A stretch of DNA of 34,566 bases. It comes from JBCCOW01 sp038749105 (GTDB lineage: Bacteria > Planctomycetota > Phycisphaerae > Phycisphaerales > Phycisphaeraceae). This document shows positions 25,166 through 32,696 of the stretch, piece after piece. Positions within the stretch are counted from its first letter, which is position 1, and every line of letters begins with the position of its first letter. The DNA lies in contig JBCDIM010000037.1 of NCBI GenBank assembly GCA_038749105.1, forward strand, positions 1 to 34,566. The letters run 5' to 3'. A model generated the notes under the pieces. The model was given only the letters and a program-made list of their open reading frames with translations. It had not been told where the DNA came from and ran no database searches. Both the position numbers and the translations under genes were made by a program.

Positions 25166-25243
25166 TCAGCCAACAACGACACCGCCGACGCAGACCGCGC
25201 CGGGGATCGAAAGACCAACAACTTGCGTGAGCAACGCTTCCAT
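25166..25243 (-). CDS. Candidate ilvB leader peptide, valine-rich
   Basis: The 25-residue frame from ATG 25243 to TGA 25166 contains seven Val, three Leu and one Ile, with the last part reading AVCVGGVVVG. Leader peptides of branched-chain amino acid operons, such as that of E. coli ilvBN, are similarly rich in Val and Leu and control attenuation by ribosome stalling. It lies on the same strand as ilvB, 163 nt upstream, with a TATACT box 7 nt before its ATG. No similarity evidence is available; by chance a short GC-rich frame could also contain many Val codons (GTC/GTT). Confidence 0.4.
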   Translation of the reverse strand: MEALLTQVVGLSIPGAVCVGGVVVG

Positions 25244-25250
25244 AGCAGGG

Positions 25251-25256
25251 AGTATA
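25251..25256 (-). promoter_or_regulatory. -10-like box before the ilvB leader frame
   Basis: TATACT (five of six) ends 7 nt before ATG 25243, so the transcript would start about at the ATG. The same octamer GATATACT occurs before the secreted paralogue 2. The -35 region has no good match. Confidence 0.45.
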
Positions 25257-25320
25257 TCGGCCCAACCGCCCCAGCGGAACACCTTTCTCAAGCCCCCCAC
25301 GGGTCTTAGCCCCCGCCGAG

Positions 25321-26181
25321 TCACGCCGGGTGCGGGAAAATCGGCACCAGATCGACCCCCAAAGCCGCCATCAACTCCGATCGTTCACCCTCGGAAAGCG
25401 GCTCAAGGCCCCGGTCCGCCGCGTCCAATGCCATGTCAAACATCGCCGGTTCACCCGGCGGGATTGCCGCCGTCGCCCCCGGCAGGTTCAGCGTGTACCG
25501 CAGCAGCCGGTGCGCGACCTCCGGCCGGTCCTCCGGCTGATACCAGCACTTGGGGTACGGCCGATCCTCCCACGACTCGACCCGCCCCCTCGCCATCGCC
25601 TTGAGCGCCAGCACCCCCATCTCCCGCGCGTTCGCCGCCTCCAGCACGCCCGGCCCGAACACCCCGGCCTCGTACGCCACCGCGTTCAGCGGGTACAGCA
25701 CCGTGTCGAACGCCCCGGTCTCGATCAGCCGAAGGGCCGTCGCCTCGTCGTGGGCGCTGAACCCGATCAGCCGGACCTTGCCCTGCTCCTTCGCCTTGAT
25801 CACCGCCTCGAGTGCCCCGCCTGGGCCGAGCGCAACGTCCGCGTCTTCGGCGGTCGTCATCGCGTGCAGCTGGTAGATGTCGAAGCGGTCGGTCTGGAGC
25901 CGAGACAGCGAACGCTCCAGTTCGGCCGTCGCCGCGTCACCCCTGCGCTCCAGTGTCTTGCACGCCAGCGTCACCCCGTCCCGGTACGGCCGCAGCGCCG
26001 GCCCCAACCGCTCCTCCGCATCCCCGTACTGCGGCGCGACATCGAAATAGCTGATCCCGCGATCGATCGCCGCCGCAACCCGCCGGTCCGCCTCCGCCTG
26101 CTCGATCTTGGATACGACGATCCCTCCCATCCCCAGCACCGAGACCCGCACATCATGCCTGCCCAGTTGTCGTGAGATCAT
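25321..26181 (-). CDS. Aldo/keto reductase
   Basis: The 286-residue TIM-barrel oxidoreductase carries the aldo/keto reductase tetrad: Asp47 and Tyr52 in YFDVAPQYGDAEERLG, Lys75 in LACKTLER and His106 in DIYQLHAM. RLIGFSAHDEATALRLIE is a typical mid-domain block. Such enzymes reduce carbonyl compounds with NADPH; the substrate cannot be read from the sequence. Residues AMARGRVESWEDRPYPKCWYQPED resemble the subgroup often seen in planctomycetes and annotated only as 'aldo/keto reductase'. It starts 9 nt after the DUF4442-like gene ends, so the two are likely one transcript. Confidence 0.92.
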   Translation of the reverse strand: MISRQLGRHDVRVSVLGMGGIVVSKIEQAEADRRVAAAIDRGISYFDVAPQYGDAEERLGPALRPYRDGVTLACKTLERRGDAATAELERSLSRLQTDRFDIYQLHAMTTAEDADVALGPGGALEAVIKAKEQGKVRLIGFSAHDEATALRLIETGAFDTVLYPLNAVAYEAGVFGPGVLEAANAREMGVLALKAMARGRVESWEDRPYPKCWYQPEDRPEVAHRLLRYTLNLPGATAAIPPGEPAMFDMALDAADRGLEPLSEGERSELMAALGVDLVPIFPHPA

Positions 26182-26190
26182 CGCAGACGC

Positions 26191-26901
26191 CTACTTCACC
26201 CCGAGCGAACGCTCCTTGGCCTTCCGCTTCCGTTCCCGCAGCTGCGCCTTGGGGGCGACATGGAACGTCGCCGTCGACTTCCCGACCCGCCGCTGCTTCT
26301 CGTCCTTGTGCACCACCGCCTGGTAGATCGTCATCTCCACCGTCACGTTGAACTCCAGCTTCGTCCGCTTGAGCTCATCCAGGTCGGTCCCCTCCGCCGG
26401 GTCGACCTGGTAGATCGCTGGGCCCAGACAGGGTCGCAGAAACTTGTACTCCAGCTTCTTGCAGACCACGGTGTAATCCGCGCCGACCGACTGGAAGATG
26501 TAGCTGCCCCCGGCCACCTCCGAGTTGGCGAGCATCGCGGCGCCCGCCATCGCGTTGTACCAGTTCTTGTTGAACCGACGGAACGGCACGACCATCTGGA
26601 ACGGGTCGCCCGCCTTGGACCGGAACTTGATCCCCGACCGCCAGGCCAGCGGCAGGAAGATCCGCGCCATTGTGCGGTGCCAGAAGTTGTTCTTGACCGA
26701 CAGCTTCGAGCACTTCGCCTCGATCCGCTGGATGAGCCGGGCCCACCAGCCAGCATTCGGGTCGATCGTCGGCGGCCGCTGCACCGTCGGCAACCGCTCG
26801 GCAGGCGGACTCGCCGCCTCGCCGCTCGCTCCGGGCGGCAACACAGTCTCGGCTTCCATGGCCTGCGGGCTCTGCATCATGTTCGCGTTCGTCGTGCTCA
26901 T
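26191..26901 (-). CDS. DUF4442 (hot-dog fold, thioesterase-like) protein
   Basis: The 236-residue protein has a disordered N-terminal part of about 50 residues and then a DUF4442-like hot-dog domain. The relevant blocks are VVPFRRFNKNWYNAMAGAAMLANSEVAGGSYIF and YTVVCKKLEYKFLRPCLGPAIYQV, followed by beta strands ending STATFHVAP. Hot-dog proteins of this kind are related to acyl-CoA thioesterases, but the activity is unproven. The C terminus is a Lys/Arg-rich helix (AQLRERKRKAKERS). It is followed by the aldo/keto reductase after 9 nt. A short inverted repeat (26951-26970) lies 49 nt upstream. Confidence 0.72.
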   Translation of the reverse strand: MSTTNANMMQSPQAMEAETVLPPGASGEAASPPAERLPTVQRPPTIDPNAGWWARLIQRIEAKCSKLSVKNNFWHRTMARIFLPLAWRSGIKFRSKAGDPFQMVVPFRRFNKNWYNAMAGAAMLANSEVAGGSYIFQSVGADYTVVCKKLEYKFLRPCLGPAIYQVDPAEGTDLDELKRTKLEFNVTVEMTIYQAVVHKDEKQRRVGKSTATFHVAPKAQLRERKRKAKERSLGVK

Positions 26902-26950
26902 CGTCTTAGCCAGACCCGTCCATCCCCGTCTCTACGCCGCCAGGCGAACC

Positions 26951-26970
26951 ATGGATCACGCTCGATCCAT
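26951..26970. repeat. Inverted repeat upstream of the DUF4442-like gene
   Basis: ATGGATC and GATCCAT (7 bp each, perfect) are separated by 6 nt. The site lies 49 nt upstream of the gene start and could be an operator; nothing further supports it. Confidence 0.3.
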
Positions 26971-27117
26971 ACGCCACGCCGCCCTCAACCCCTTAGTCCT
27001 CGCCTGCCCCGCGGCGAGATAGTAGGCCTGCTCCCTCCAACCACACAGAATAACCGAAGCCCGACGCGTCTTGTGTGGACTCCGTGAAATCCCCACGCCG
27101 CCACCCCCCCGCCGCAC

Positions 27118-27414
27118 TTACCGGAACGGCGTGTTCGGCTGGTAACCCGACCCCTCATCCGCATCCCCGCCCCCGTCCTCGTCGCTGCCACCCCCACCCC
27201 CACCACCGCCCTCCGCGTGCTCCTCGATCCACGCCGCCTGGATCGCCTCCAGGATCTGCTCGTTCACCCGCTGGCCCTCTTCCGGCTCAAACTCCTCCAA
27301 CCCCTCCACCAGGTCCCGCAGCCGATCAAACCGCACCGTCGTCGGGTCGATCCCTGGGTGGGCCTCAAACAGCTCCAGCCCCAGATCCTCAACGTCCGTC
27401 CAGCTCAGTGACAT
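27118..27414 (-). CDS. iscX: IscX-like iron-sulfur assembly protein with C-terminal tail
   Basis: IscX (YfhJ) is a small acidic protein that binds IscS and iron and modulates cluster assembly. Starting at ATG 27414, the sequence MSLSWTDVEDLGLELFEAHP, then IDPTTVRFDRL and NEQILEAIQAAWIEEH, matches the complete IscX domain (about 66 residues). An extra tail of about 30 residues follows, with a run of eight Gly and many Asp/Glu. This tail is absent from the E. coli protein. No isc or suf genes are adjacent; dnaN lies 52 nt upstream on the same strand, so co-transcription with dnaN is possible. Confidence 0.85.
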   Translation of the reverse strand: MSLSWTDVEDLGLELFEAHPGIDPTTVRFDRLRDLVEGLEEFEPEEGQRVNEQILEAIQAAWIEEHAEGGGGGGGGSDEDGGGDADEGSGYQPNTPFR

Positions 27415-27466
27415 CGGCGCACCGCTCCATCGTTTGGCCCCACCCTCCACCCCGCCCGACGCCCGA

Positions 27467-28567
27467 TCACTGCAGGTTGACCGGCATCACCACATACAAA
27501 AAGTTCGGCCCCGTCCGGATCACGCCCGGCTTGTTCGGGGCTTTCAGATCCACGTGCACCTCGTTCGCGTCCACCACCTTCAACGCGTCCAACAAGTACG
27601 TCGGGTTGAACCCGATCTCGATCTCGTCCCCGCTGTACTCGGGCACCTCGACGTCGATCGTCGCCTCACCCATCTCCGGGGCCCGGCTTGACAGCACTAA
27701 ACCGTCCCCCGAGAACGCCATCCGCACACCCTTGGACTCTTCGTTGGTCAGCAGCGCCGCACGACGCACCGCCGAGATCAGCACGTCCGTCACGAGCGTC
27801 GCCCGCTTGTCGCCGTCCTTCGGGATCACGTCCTGGTACGGCGGGAAGTTCCCCTCCACCAGGTTCGATACCAGCGTCGCGTCGTCCGTCGCAAACAACA
27901 CCTGGTTGTCCGCCAGCTTCACCTTCACCAGCTGTTCCGCGTCATCAAACAACCGCAGCAGCAGGTTCAACGCCTTGGTCGGCACGATCGCGTTCCGCGT
28001 GCCCTCCGCCGCCGACTGGCACAGCCCCTTCGCCATCGCCAAGCGGTGCCCATCGGTTGCGACCACCGACAGGTTCTTCCCGTCCCGCTCGACCAGCACA
28101 CCGTTGATCGCGTACCGCGAGTTCTCCCGAGCGGTTGCGAAGATCGTCATCGCGATCAGCCGGTGCAGCTCCGCCGCCGAGACCTCGAAGTCGGGGTCGC
28201 CGGTGAAGCTCGGGACTTCCGGGAAGTCGCTCACCGCGTGGCCGTAGACCGTGAACTTCGAGTCTTGGCCGGTGATGACGGTGGTCTGCTGGTCGGTGCT
28301 GAGCGTGATCGTCGGGTCGATCGAGTTCCGCACGATCTGCTGCAGCTTGTCCGCCGGGATCAGCGCGACGCCCGGCTCCTGGACCTCGGCCCGTGGGCTC
28401 GACAGCGTGATCGACACCTCCAGATCCGTCCCCGACAAAGTCAGCCCCGACTCCCCCGCTTCGACCCGCACGCACGTCAGCACCGGCTTCGGCGTCCGCG
28501 CCACAATCACCCCGCCCACCAGCTGCAGCGACTCCGCCAACGCCCCGCGATCACAAATAGCCTTCAT
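27467..28567 (-). CDS. dnaN: DNA polymerase III beta subunit (sliding clamp)
   Basis: DnaN forms the ring that keeps DNA polymerase III on DNA. The 366-residue length and three-domain pattern are standard: N-terminal LTLSGTDLEVSI, central SRYAINGVLVE-DGKNLSVVATDGHRLA, and the C-terminal YVVMPVNL end that forms the peptide-binding pocket. The ATG at 28567 is preceded by AGGA about 9 nt upstream. It is not next to dnaA or recF, and no DnaA-box cluster is seen in the 154 nt upstream, so the window does not appear to contain the origin. Confidence 0.97.
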   Translation of the reverse strand: MKAICDRGALAESLQLVGGVIVARTPKPVLTCVRVEAGESGLTLSGTDLEVSITLSSPRAEVQEPGVALIPADKLQQIVRNSIDPTITLSTDQQTTVITGQDSKFTVYGHAVSDFPEVPSFTGDPDFEVSAAELHRLIAMTIFATARENSRYAINGVLVERDGKNLSVVATDGHRLAMAKGLCQSAAEGTRNAIVPTKALNLLLRLFDDAEQLVKVKLADNQVLFATDDATLVSNLVEGNFPPYQDVIPKDGDKRATLVTDVLISAVRRAALLTNEESKGVRMAFSGDGLVLSSRAPEMGEATIDVEVPEYSGDEIEIGFNPTYLLDALKVVDANEVHVDLKAPNKPGVIRTGPNFLYVVMPVNLQ

Positions 28568-28721
28568 AGCTTCGCTTCCTACTCATGCACGCACGCACCT
28601 CACCGGGGCCGTCCGCAATCCCGCAACCTATCTCACAGCCCCGCCCCCCGCAAACCACACCCCACCCCACACCCACCCACCACCACCCAACCGCACCCCA
28701 AATCCGGCCGATACCCCCTCT

Positions 28722-30566
28722 ATGCGCCCTCTGCCCCGCATACGTCTCGCCGCCGCCCTCTTCGCCGCGTGCCTCGCCGGACCCACCCCCGCTGCGCCCA
28801 CCGTCGTCCCCGAGACCCTCACCCACCCCACCGATTCCCACACCCTCCGCGTCTGGTCCACCACCCTCGACGAGCGTGCCGACTCCCTCCTACGACACCG
28901 CACCCAGGCCCACCCCTCCTTCCACGCCGTCGCCTACGCCTTCGGCCACGTCTTCTCCAACTCCAACCGCCTCCGGTTCCACCACCCCAAATCCACCATC
29001 AACGGCGGCAACGGCCGCGTGCTCTTCGGGCCCGCCTTCCCCCCGCTGCCCCAGCCCCCCGCCGCCGTCACCCCCGACCACGCCGACATCCTCACCCGCG
29101 AGTTCCTCCCCCAGCTGCTCCCCCAGCTCGTCAGCCCGCAGCGCCTCGCCAAGGTCAACCACCACGCCGCCACCCCCTACACCGCCGTGACCCGCGTCGG
29201 CGCCCGCTGGCACCTCCACCACCACCGCGGACGGGCCGAACTCCCCCAGCCCGCGCTCGCCGAACCGGTCATCAGCCCCGACGCCCGCACCGTCGCGGTC
29301 CTCACCCGACGCGCCCCCGGCCGACCCCACCAGCTCGCCTTCGCCCGGACCGACGACAACCGCCAACCCCCCACCCTCGGGCCCGCCTTCGCCAGCATCC
29401 ACCCCGCCCCCACCTTCGCCCCCAACAGCCAGACCCTCGCCCACGCCGCATTCACCCTCCCCGCCCCCGGCCAACCCCCCCACCACACCCTCGTCCTCAA
29501 CCACCTCGCCTCCGGACAGCACCAGACCCTCGGCCAATTCAGCGCCATCCTCTCCACACCGATCTTCTCCCCCGACTCGACCCGCGTCACCGTCCTCGTC
29601 AACACCCAAGGCCAGAACCGCCTCGCCACCTTCACCCAACACCCCCAGCACCACACCTTCACCGGCCCCACCTTCGGCCCGGCCTTCCTCTCCACCCTCC
29701 ACCCCGCCTACCTCCCCGACGGCCGACTCGTCCACTGGGCCCGGACCGCCCCCGCCCAGTGGTATCTCGTCGTCGACCACCAACCCGACCCCGACTACCA
29801 AAGCGACACCCCCGGCCAATTCACCTTCACCCCGACGACCGACCCCACCAACGGCCTCGCCACCCTCGCCGCCACCATCAAAGAAGACGGCTATTCCTAT
29901 GCCGTCGTCAACGGCAAGCGCGGCCCCGCCACCCAGGCCATCGGCCAACACTCCCTCCGCCTCAGCCCCGACGGCCGATCCGTCGCCTACGCGGTCCAGC
30001 ACCGCCACCAGTGGTTCATCGCCCTCAACCACCGCCCGCTCTCAGCCCACAACCAGATCGCCCCCCACACTCTCCGCTTCAGCCCCGACTCCCGACGCTT
30101 CGCCTATGCCGCCCTGGACCGCGGCCAGTGGCAGCTCTACCTGGATGAGCAGCCGGTCTTCCGCCACCCGCAGCCCGCGGCACCCGCAGCCCTCGCCTTC
30201 ACTTACGACAGCCAGCACCTCCTGTCGCACGCCTACCCCCAGCCCAACGACGACTCCACCGCGCCCGTCACCTCGCCGCGAGCCACCGCCGCCATCTACC
30301 TCAATGCAGAGCCCGTGCTCTTCGCCAACGCACCGATCCGCCTGGCGGACACCACCCGGCTGCGCCCCCCGTCGCTCCCTCATCCGCAAGCCGCCAAGCT
30401 CGTCGCCGACCCCAACCTCTTCCCCGACCCCGCCTTCCACGCCGGCCCCGAGGGCGTCCGCTTCGCCGTCCGCTCGGTGACCAACAACCGCGCCGCGCCG
30501 GGCCCGTCCCTCCACCTCGGCCACCTCCTGCCCACCCCCACGCTCGGGCCCCGCCCCGCCCCGTAG
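28722..30566 (+). CDS. Secreted beta-propeller-like (PD40/WD40-like) protein
   Basis: The 614-residue product starts at ATG 28722 with a signal peptide (MRPLPRIRLAAALFAACLAG); cleavage is probable after Ala-Ala near residue 25. The body repeats the motif 'F/I-S-P-D-S/G-R-x-V/F-A-Y/V' several times: VISPDARTVAVLTR, IFSPDSTRVTVLVN, RLSPDGRSVAYAVQ and RFSPDSRRFAYAAL. This is typical of TolB-like or PD40 propeller blades. Between them lie DDNRQPP, DHQPDPDYQS and similar loops. Function is unknown; an extracytoplasmic binding role is likely. An in-frame longer frame overlapping dnaN is rejected because the signal peptide starts at 28722. Confidence 0.75.
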   Translation: MRPLPRIRLAAALFAACLAGPTPAAPTVVPETLTHPTDSHTLRVWSTTLDERADSLLRHRTQAHPSFHAVAYAFGHVFSNSNRLRFHHPKSTINGGNGRVLFGPAFPPLPQPPAAVTPDHADILTREFLPQLLPQLVSPQRLAKVNHHAATPYTAVTRVGARWHLHHHRGRAELPQPALAEPVISPDARTVAVLTRRAPGRPHQLAFARTDDNRQPPTLGPAFASIHPAPTFAPNSQTLAHAAFTLPAPGQPPHHTLVLNHLASGQHQTLGQFSAILSTPIFSPDSTRVTVLVNTQGQNRLATFTQHPQHHTFTGPTFGPAFLSTLHPAYLPDGRLVHWARTAPAQWYLVVDHQPDPDYQSDTPGQFTFTPTTDPTNGLATLAATIKEDGYSYAVVNGKRGPATQAIGQHSLRLSPDGRSVAYAVQHRHQWFIALNHRPLSAHNQIAPHTLRFSPDSRRFAYAALDRGQWQLYLDEQPVFRHPQPAAPAALAFTYDSQHLLSHAYPQPNDDSTAPVTSPRATAAIYLNAEPVLFANAPIRLADTTRLRPPSLPHPQAAKLVADPNLFPDPAFHAGPEGVRFAVRSVTNNRAAPGPSLHLGHLLPTPTLGPRPAP

Positions 30567-30568
30567 GT

Positions 30569-30583
30569 GGGTCCTGAAGACCC
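30569..30583. terminator. Hairpin in the 19-nt gap between convergent genes
   Basis: GGGTC-CTGAA-GACCC forms a 5-bp stem that fills the gap between the stop of the propeller gene and the stop of tilS. It may act for both strands. No T tract. Confidence 0.4.
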
Positions 30584-30585
30584 GA

Positions 30586-31443
30586 TCAATGCCGCCGGGT
30601 TGATGGCGAGCTGGGCATCGCCTTGCTCCTCTCAGACAAGCCCTGACGCCGCCCATCGCGCACCCGGTCCGCCAACGCCACCGCGTGCTCCGCCACCCGC
30701 GGGTTCAACGCCCGCAGCCCCGGCAACACCTCCGCCCGCAGCCGAGCCCGCGCCCGGCTCACATCCCCGTTACTCGCATCCTCCCGCCACCCCTGCCCCA
30801 GCCGCTCCAAGTAGTCCAGCACCACCGCCCGTGTCACCCCCAGCATCGGCCGCACCAACCACGGCCCGCCATCTGCGCCTTTAGCCCCGGGCTCTGCCCC
30901 CGGGCACGTGGCCTCCCCGATGCCCTCGCATAGGCCCACTCCCCACTCCCCCATCCCTCGCCGCCACGCGATCCCCCGCAGACCTTCCACCCCCGTCCCC
31001 CGCGCGATCCGCATCAACAGCGTCTCCAGCTGATCATCCGCGTGGTGGGCCGTCACCACCAAACCGCACCCCGCCTCAACCGCCATCTCGTGCAGCGCCG
31101 CGTACCGCGCGTCCCGCGCCGACTCCTCGACGTTGCCGCTCCACCCCGTCGGGTCCAGGTCACGCCGCAGACACGCCAAACCCAAACCGTCCGCCAACCC
31201 CGCCACAAACTCGGCATCTCCTTCCGCATCGTCGCCCCGCAGGTGGTGCTGCACATGCCCGACGACCAACCGCAGCCCCCACCGCCGACGCCCCGCCAGC
31301 CCGTGCAAGGCCCGCAGCAGCGCCACCGAATCCGCCCCCCCCGACACCGCCACCAGCAACGCATCCCCGGACCGCACGCCGCACCGCCGACGCAGCCCCA
31401 CCGTCAAGCCCCGCAGCAAACCGTGGTACGCCAGCTCACGCAT
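30586..31443 (-). CDS. tilS: tRNA(Ile)-lysidine synthase, short form with repeat-derived insertion
   Basis: TilS converts the CAU anticodon of a minor tRNA-Ile to lysidine-AU, which is needed to read AUA codons. The ATP-binding PP-loop SGGADS is at residues 34-39. HVQHHLRGDDAEGD, NVEESARDARYAAL and TAHHADDQLETLLMRIARGTGVEGLRGI are the conserved family blocks, and RPML near 198-201 resumes the core. Between them, residues about 163-195 are an insertion of Gly-rich sequence. Part of it (T179-G189) is encoded by a copy of the palindromic repeat found behind nusG. The C-terminal domains of long TilS are absent (285 residues). TATAGA lies 8 nt before the ATG. Confidence 0.92.
   Translation of the reverse strand: MRELAYHGLLRGLTVGLRRRCGVRSGDALLVAVSGGADSVALLRALHGLAGRRRWGLRLVVGHVQHHLRGDDAEGDAEFVAGLADGLGLACLRRDLDPTGWSGNVEESARDARYAALHEMAVEAGCGLVVTAHHADDQLETLLMRIARGTGVEGLRGIAWRRGMGEWGVGLCEGIGEATCPGAEPGAKGADGGPWLVRPMLGVTRAVVLDYLERLGQGWREDASNGDVSRARARLRAEVLPGLRALNPRVAEHAVALADRVRDGRRQGLSERSKAMPSSPSTRRH
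30878..30910. repeat. Palindromic repeat copy B, inside tilS
   Basis: The reverse complement of these 33 nt matches 12503-12535 at 28 positions with no gap. The core stem around AGA is less perfect here than in copy A, with changes in the left arm. It is read in the tilS frame without stop and encodes about 11 residues. Confidence 0.75.
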
Positions 31444-31459
31444 GTCACCAATCTATAAA

Positions 31460-31480
31460 GCCGCGACCGGTGGTCGCGGC
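31460..31480. promoter_or_regulatory. Palindrome between divergent tilS and the LarC2-like gene
   Basis: A perfect 9-bp stem GCCGCGACC with a 3-nt GGT loop lies between the -10-like boxes of the two divergent genes (TATAGA for tilS on minus, TAAACT 31491-31496 on plus). It could be an operator for both or a transcription block. No direct evidence. Confidence 0.35.
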
Positions 31481-31503
31481 CGCGCTGCGATAAACTCGAA
31501 CAC

Positions 31504-31986
31504 GTGACGGAAACCTCAGCCGCTGCCGACTCAAACACCCCGCCCGTCGTCGAGCTCGCCACCAACCTCGACGACACCACCGGCGAGGCCGTCGCCCACG
31601 CCATCCAACAGCTCCTGGACCGCGGCGCCCTCGACGCCTGGGCCACGCCCATCACCATGAAGAAGGGACGCCCCGGCGTCACCCTCTCGGTCCTCTGCCA
31701 AGCCGACGACCGCCTCGCCGTCGCCGATCACCTCCTCGCCCTCACCGGCTCGCTCGGCGTCCGCTACCGGTCCTGGGACCGCCTCGTCCTCGACCGCCAC
31801 CACACCCCCGTCGAGACCCCCTTCGGCACCGTCCGCATCAAGGTCGGCTCCCGGCTCAACCAGCCCCTGACCGCCAAGCCCGAATACGAAGACGCCGCCG
31901 CCGCCGCACACACCCACGGCGTCCCGCTCCACACCGTCCAGCAGGCCGCCCTCGCCGCCTACCACCAACTGGGGTCTCAACCATGA
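31504..31986 (+). CDS. larC: Stand-alone LarC C-terminal domain (LarC2/DUF111)
   Basis: LarC inserts nickel into the pincer cofactor of lactate racemase-type enzymes, using CTP chemistry. The 160-residue product corresponds to its C-terminal half only: ELATNLDDTTGEAVAHAIQQLLDRGALDAWATPITMKKGRPGVTLSVLC, LGVRYRSWDRLVL, ETPFGTVRIKV and the ending KPEYEDAAAAA. The first domain (LarC1) is absent and the region upstream is tilS on the other strand, so this is a separate gene and not the downstream half of a local frameshift. The start is GTG 31504, 7 nt after a TAAACT box. The stop overlaps the ATG of the next gene (ATGA). Confidence 0.85.
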   Translation: MTETSAAADSNTPPVVELATNLDDTTGEAVAHAIQQLLDRGALDAWATPITMKKGRPGVTLSVLCQADDRLAVADHLLALTGSLGVRYRSWDRLVLDRHHTPVETPFGTVRIKVGSRLNQPLTAKPEYEDAAAAAHTHGVPLHTVQQAALAAYHQLGSQP

Positions 31987-32567
31987 CCTCACTCCTCGCC
32001 CCGTTAGCCGGCGAGCTACGCTCGCCAGGACTCCTCCTCGCCCTCGGCGAACCCAAAGACTTCGTCCTCGTCGCCGGCCTCCTGCTGATCATCCTCGCCG
32101 GCTTTATGCTCCTGCGCAAACGCCACGCCAAGGGCCCCGACACCACCGCCCGCGAACACATCCACCGCCTCAAGGAAGAGCACGGCGTCCGCGGCGACCT
32201 CGAGTCCCTCATGGTCGACATCGAGCAGCTCGCCAAACGCCTCAGCAGCCAGCTCGACGCCAAGGTCACCGAGGTCGAGAAAGTCCTCGCAGAGGCCGAC
32301 CAACGCATCGCCCAGCTCCAGAGCAACAGCCCGCCCGCTCCCGCAGCCGCGGAGGCCCATCCCCAGCCCGCGTCGCCCACCCCTGCGAAGCAAAACGCAA
32401 CCGCCCCACCCCTGCCCGTCGACCCGCTGACCCAAGCCGTCTACGACCTCGCCGACGCCGGCCAGGAACCCGCCGACATCGCCCAGCAGACCGGCGAACA
32501 CCTCGGCAAGGTCGAGCTCATCCTCGCCCTCCGCCGAGCCGAGCAACGCGAACAAGCCCAAAGCTAA
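31983..32567 (+). CDS. Membrane-anchored coiled-coil protein with DUF6115-like end
   Basis: The 194-residue protein has one transmembrane helix (VLVAGLLLIILAGFMLL, residues about 28-44) followed by a basic stop-transfer RKRHAK. Next come a heptad-rich helix (about residues 62-112), a Pro/Ala-rich linker, and a C-terminal segment VYDLADAGQEPADIAQQTGEHLGKVELILALR. This C-terminal part resembles the helix-turn-helix-like DUF6115 found at the end of many membrane-anchored proteins of bacteria. The role is unknown. The ATG overlaps the stop of the LarC2-like gene, so the two are translationally coupled. Confidence 0.65.
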   Translation: MTSLLAPLAGELRSPGLLLALGEPKDFVLVAGLLLIILAGFMLLRKRHAKGPDTTAREHIHRLKEEHGVRGDLESLMVDIEQLAKRLSSQLDAKVTEVEKVLAEADQRIAQLQSNSPPAPAAAEAHPQPASPTPAKQNATAPPLPVDPLTQAVYDLADAGQEPADIAQQTGEHLGKVELILALRRAEQREQAQS

Positions 32568-32696
32568 ACCTCACCCCCCCAAACCCACCCCACTAAAACC
32601 ATCGACCAAGCCGCGACACAAACCCCGTAAAATCGTGATCCGACACAAGCGTCGCGAGCCCGCCTACAACCCACGACCTACCACCTACAACCGCCT

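Larger units (their letters stand above)
25003..25320. other. Leader region of ilvB
   Basis: This 318-nt region separates ilvB from the aldo/keto reductase gene. On the minus strand it holds, in order: a -10-like TATACT (25251-25256), a 25-codon valine-rich frame (25166-25243), a bulged hairpin (25110-25133) followed by TTT, and about 110 nt of GC-rich leader before the ilvB ATG. This order fits transcription attenuation but is not proof. Confidence 0.45.

Noticed and set aside
23113..25230. A 705-residue open frame opposite ilvB on the plus strand
   Set aside because: It is the mirror frame of a clear ilvB gene, His/Arg-rich without domain pattern; an effect of high GC. Likewise 14029-15294 opposite tuf, 12706-13755 opposite nusG/secE, 19270-20460 opposite recJ and 28890-30032 opposite the propeller gene.
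28568..28721. Possible replication origin next to dnaN
   Set aside because: No DnaA-box cluster or AT-rich unwinding stretch is visible and dnaA is absent.
28251..28721. N-terminal extension of the propeller protein into dnaN
   Set aside because: The extension is antisense to dnaN, while a clear signal peptide begins at ATG 28722.
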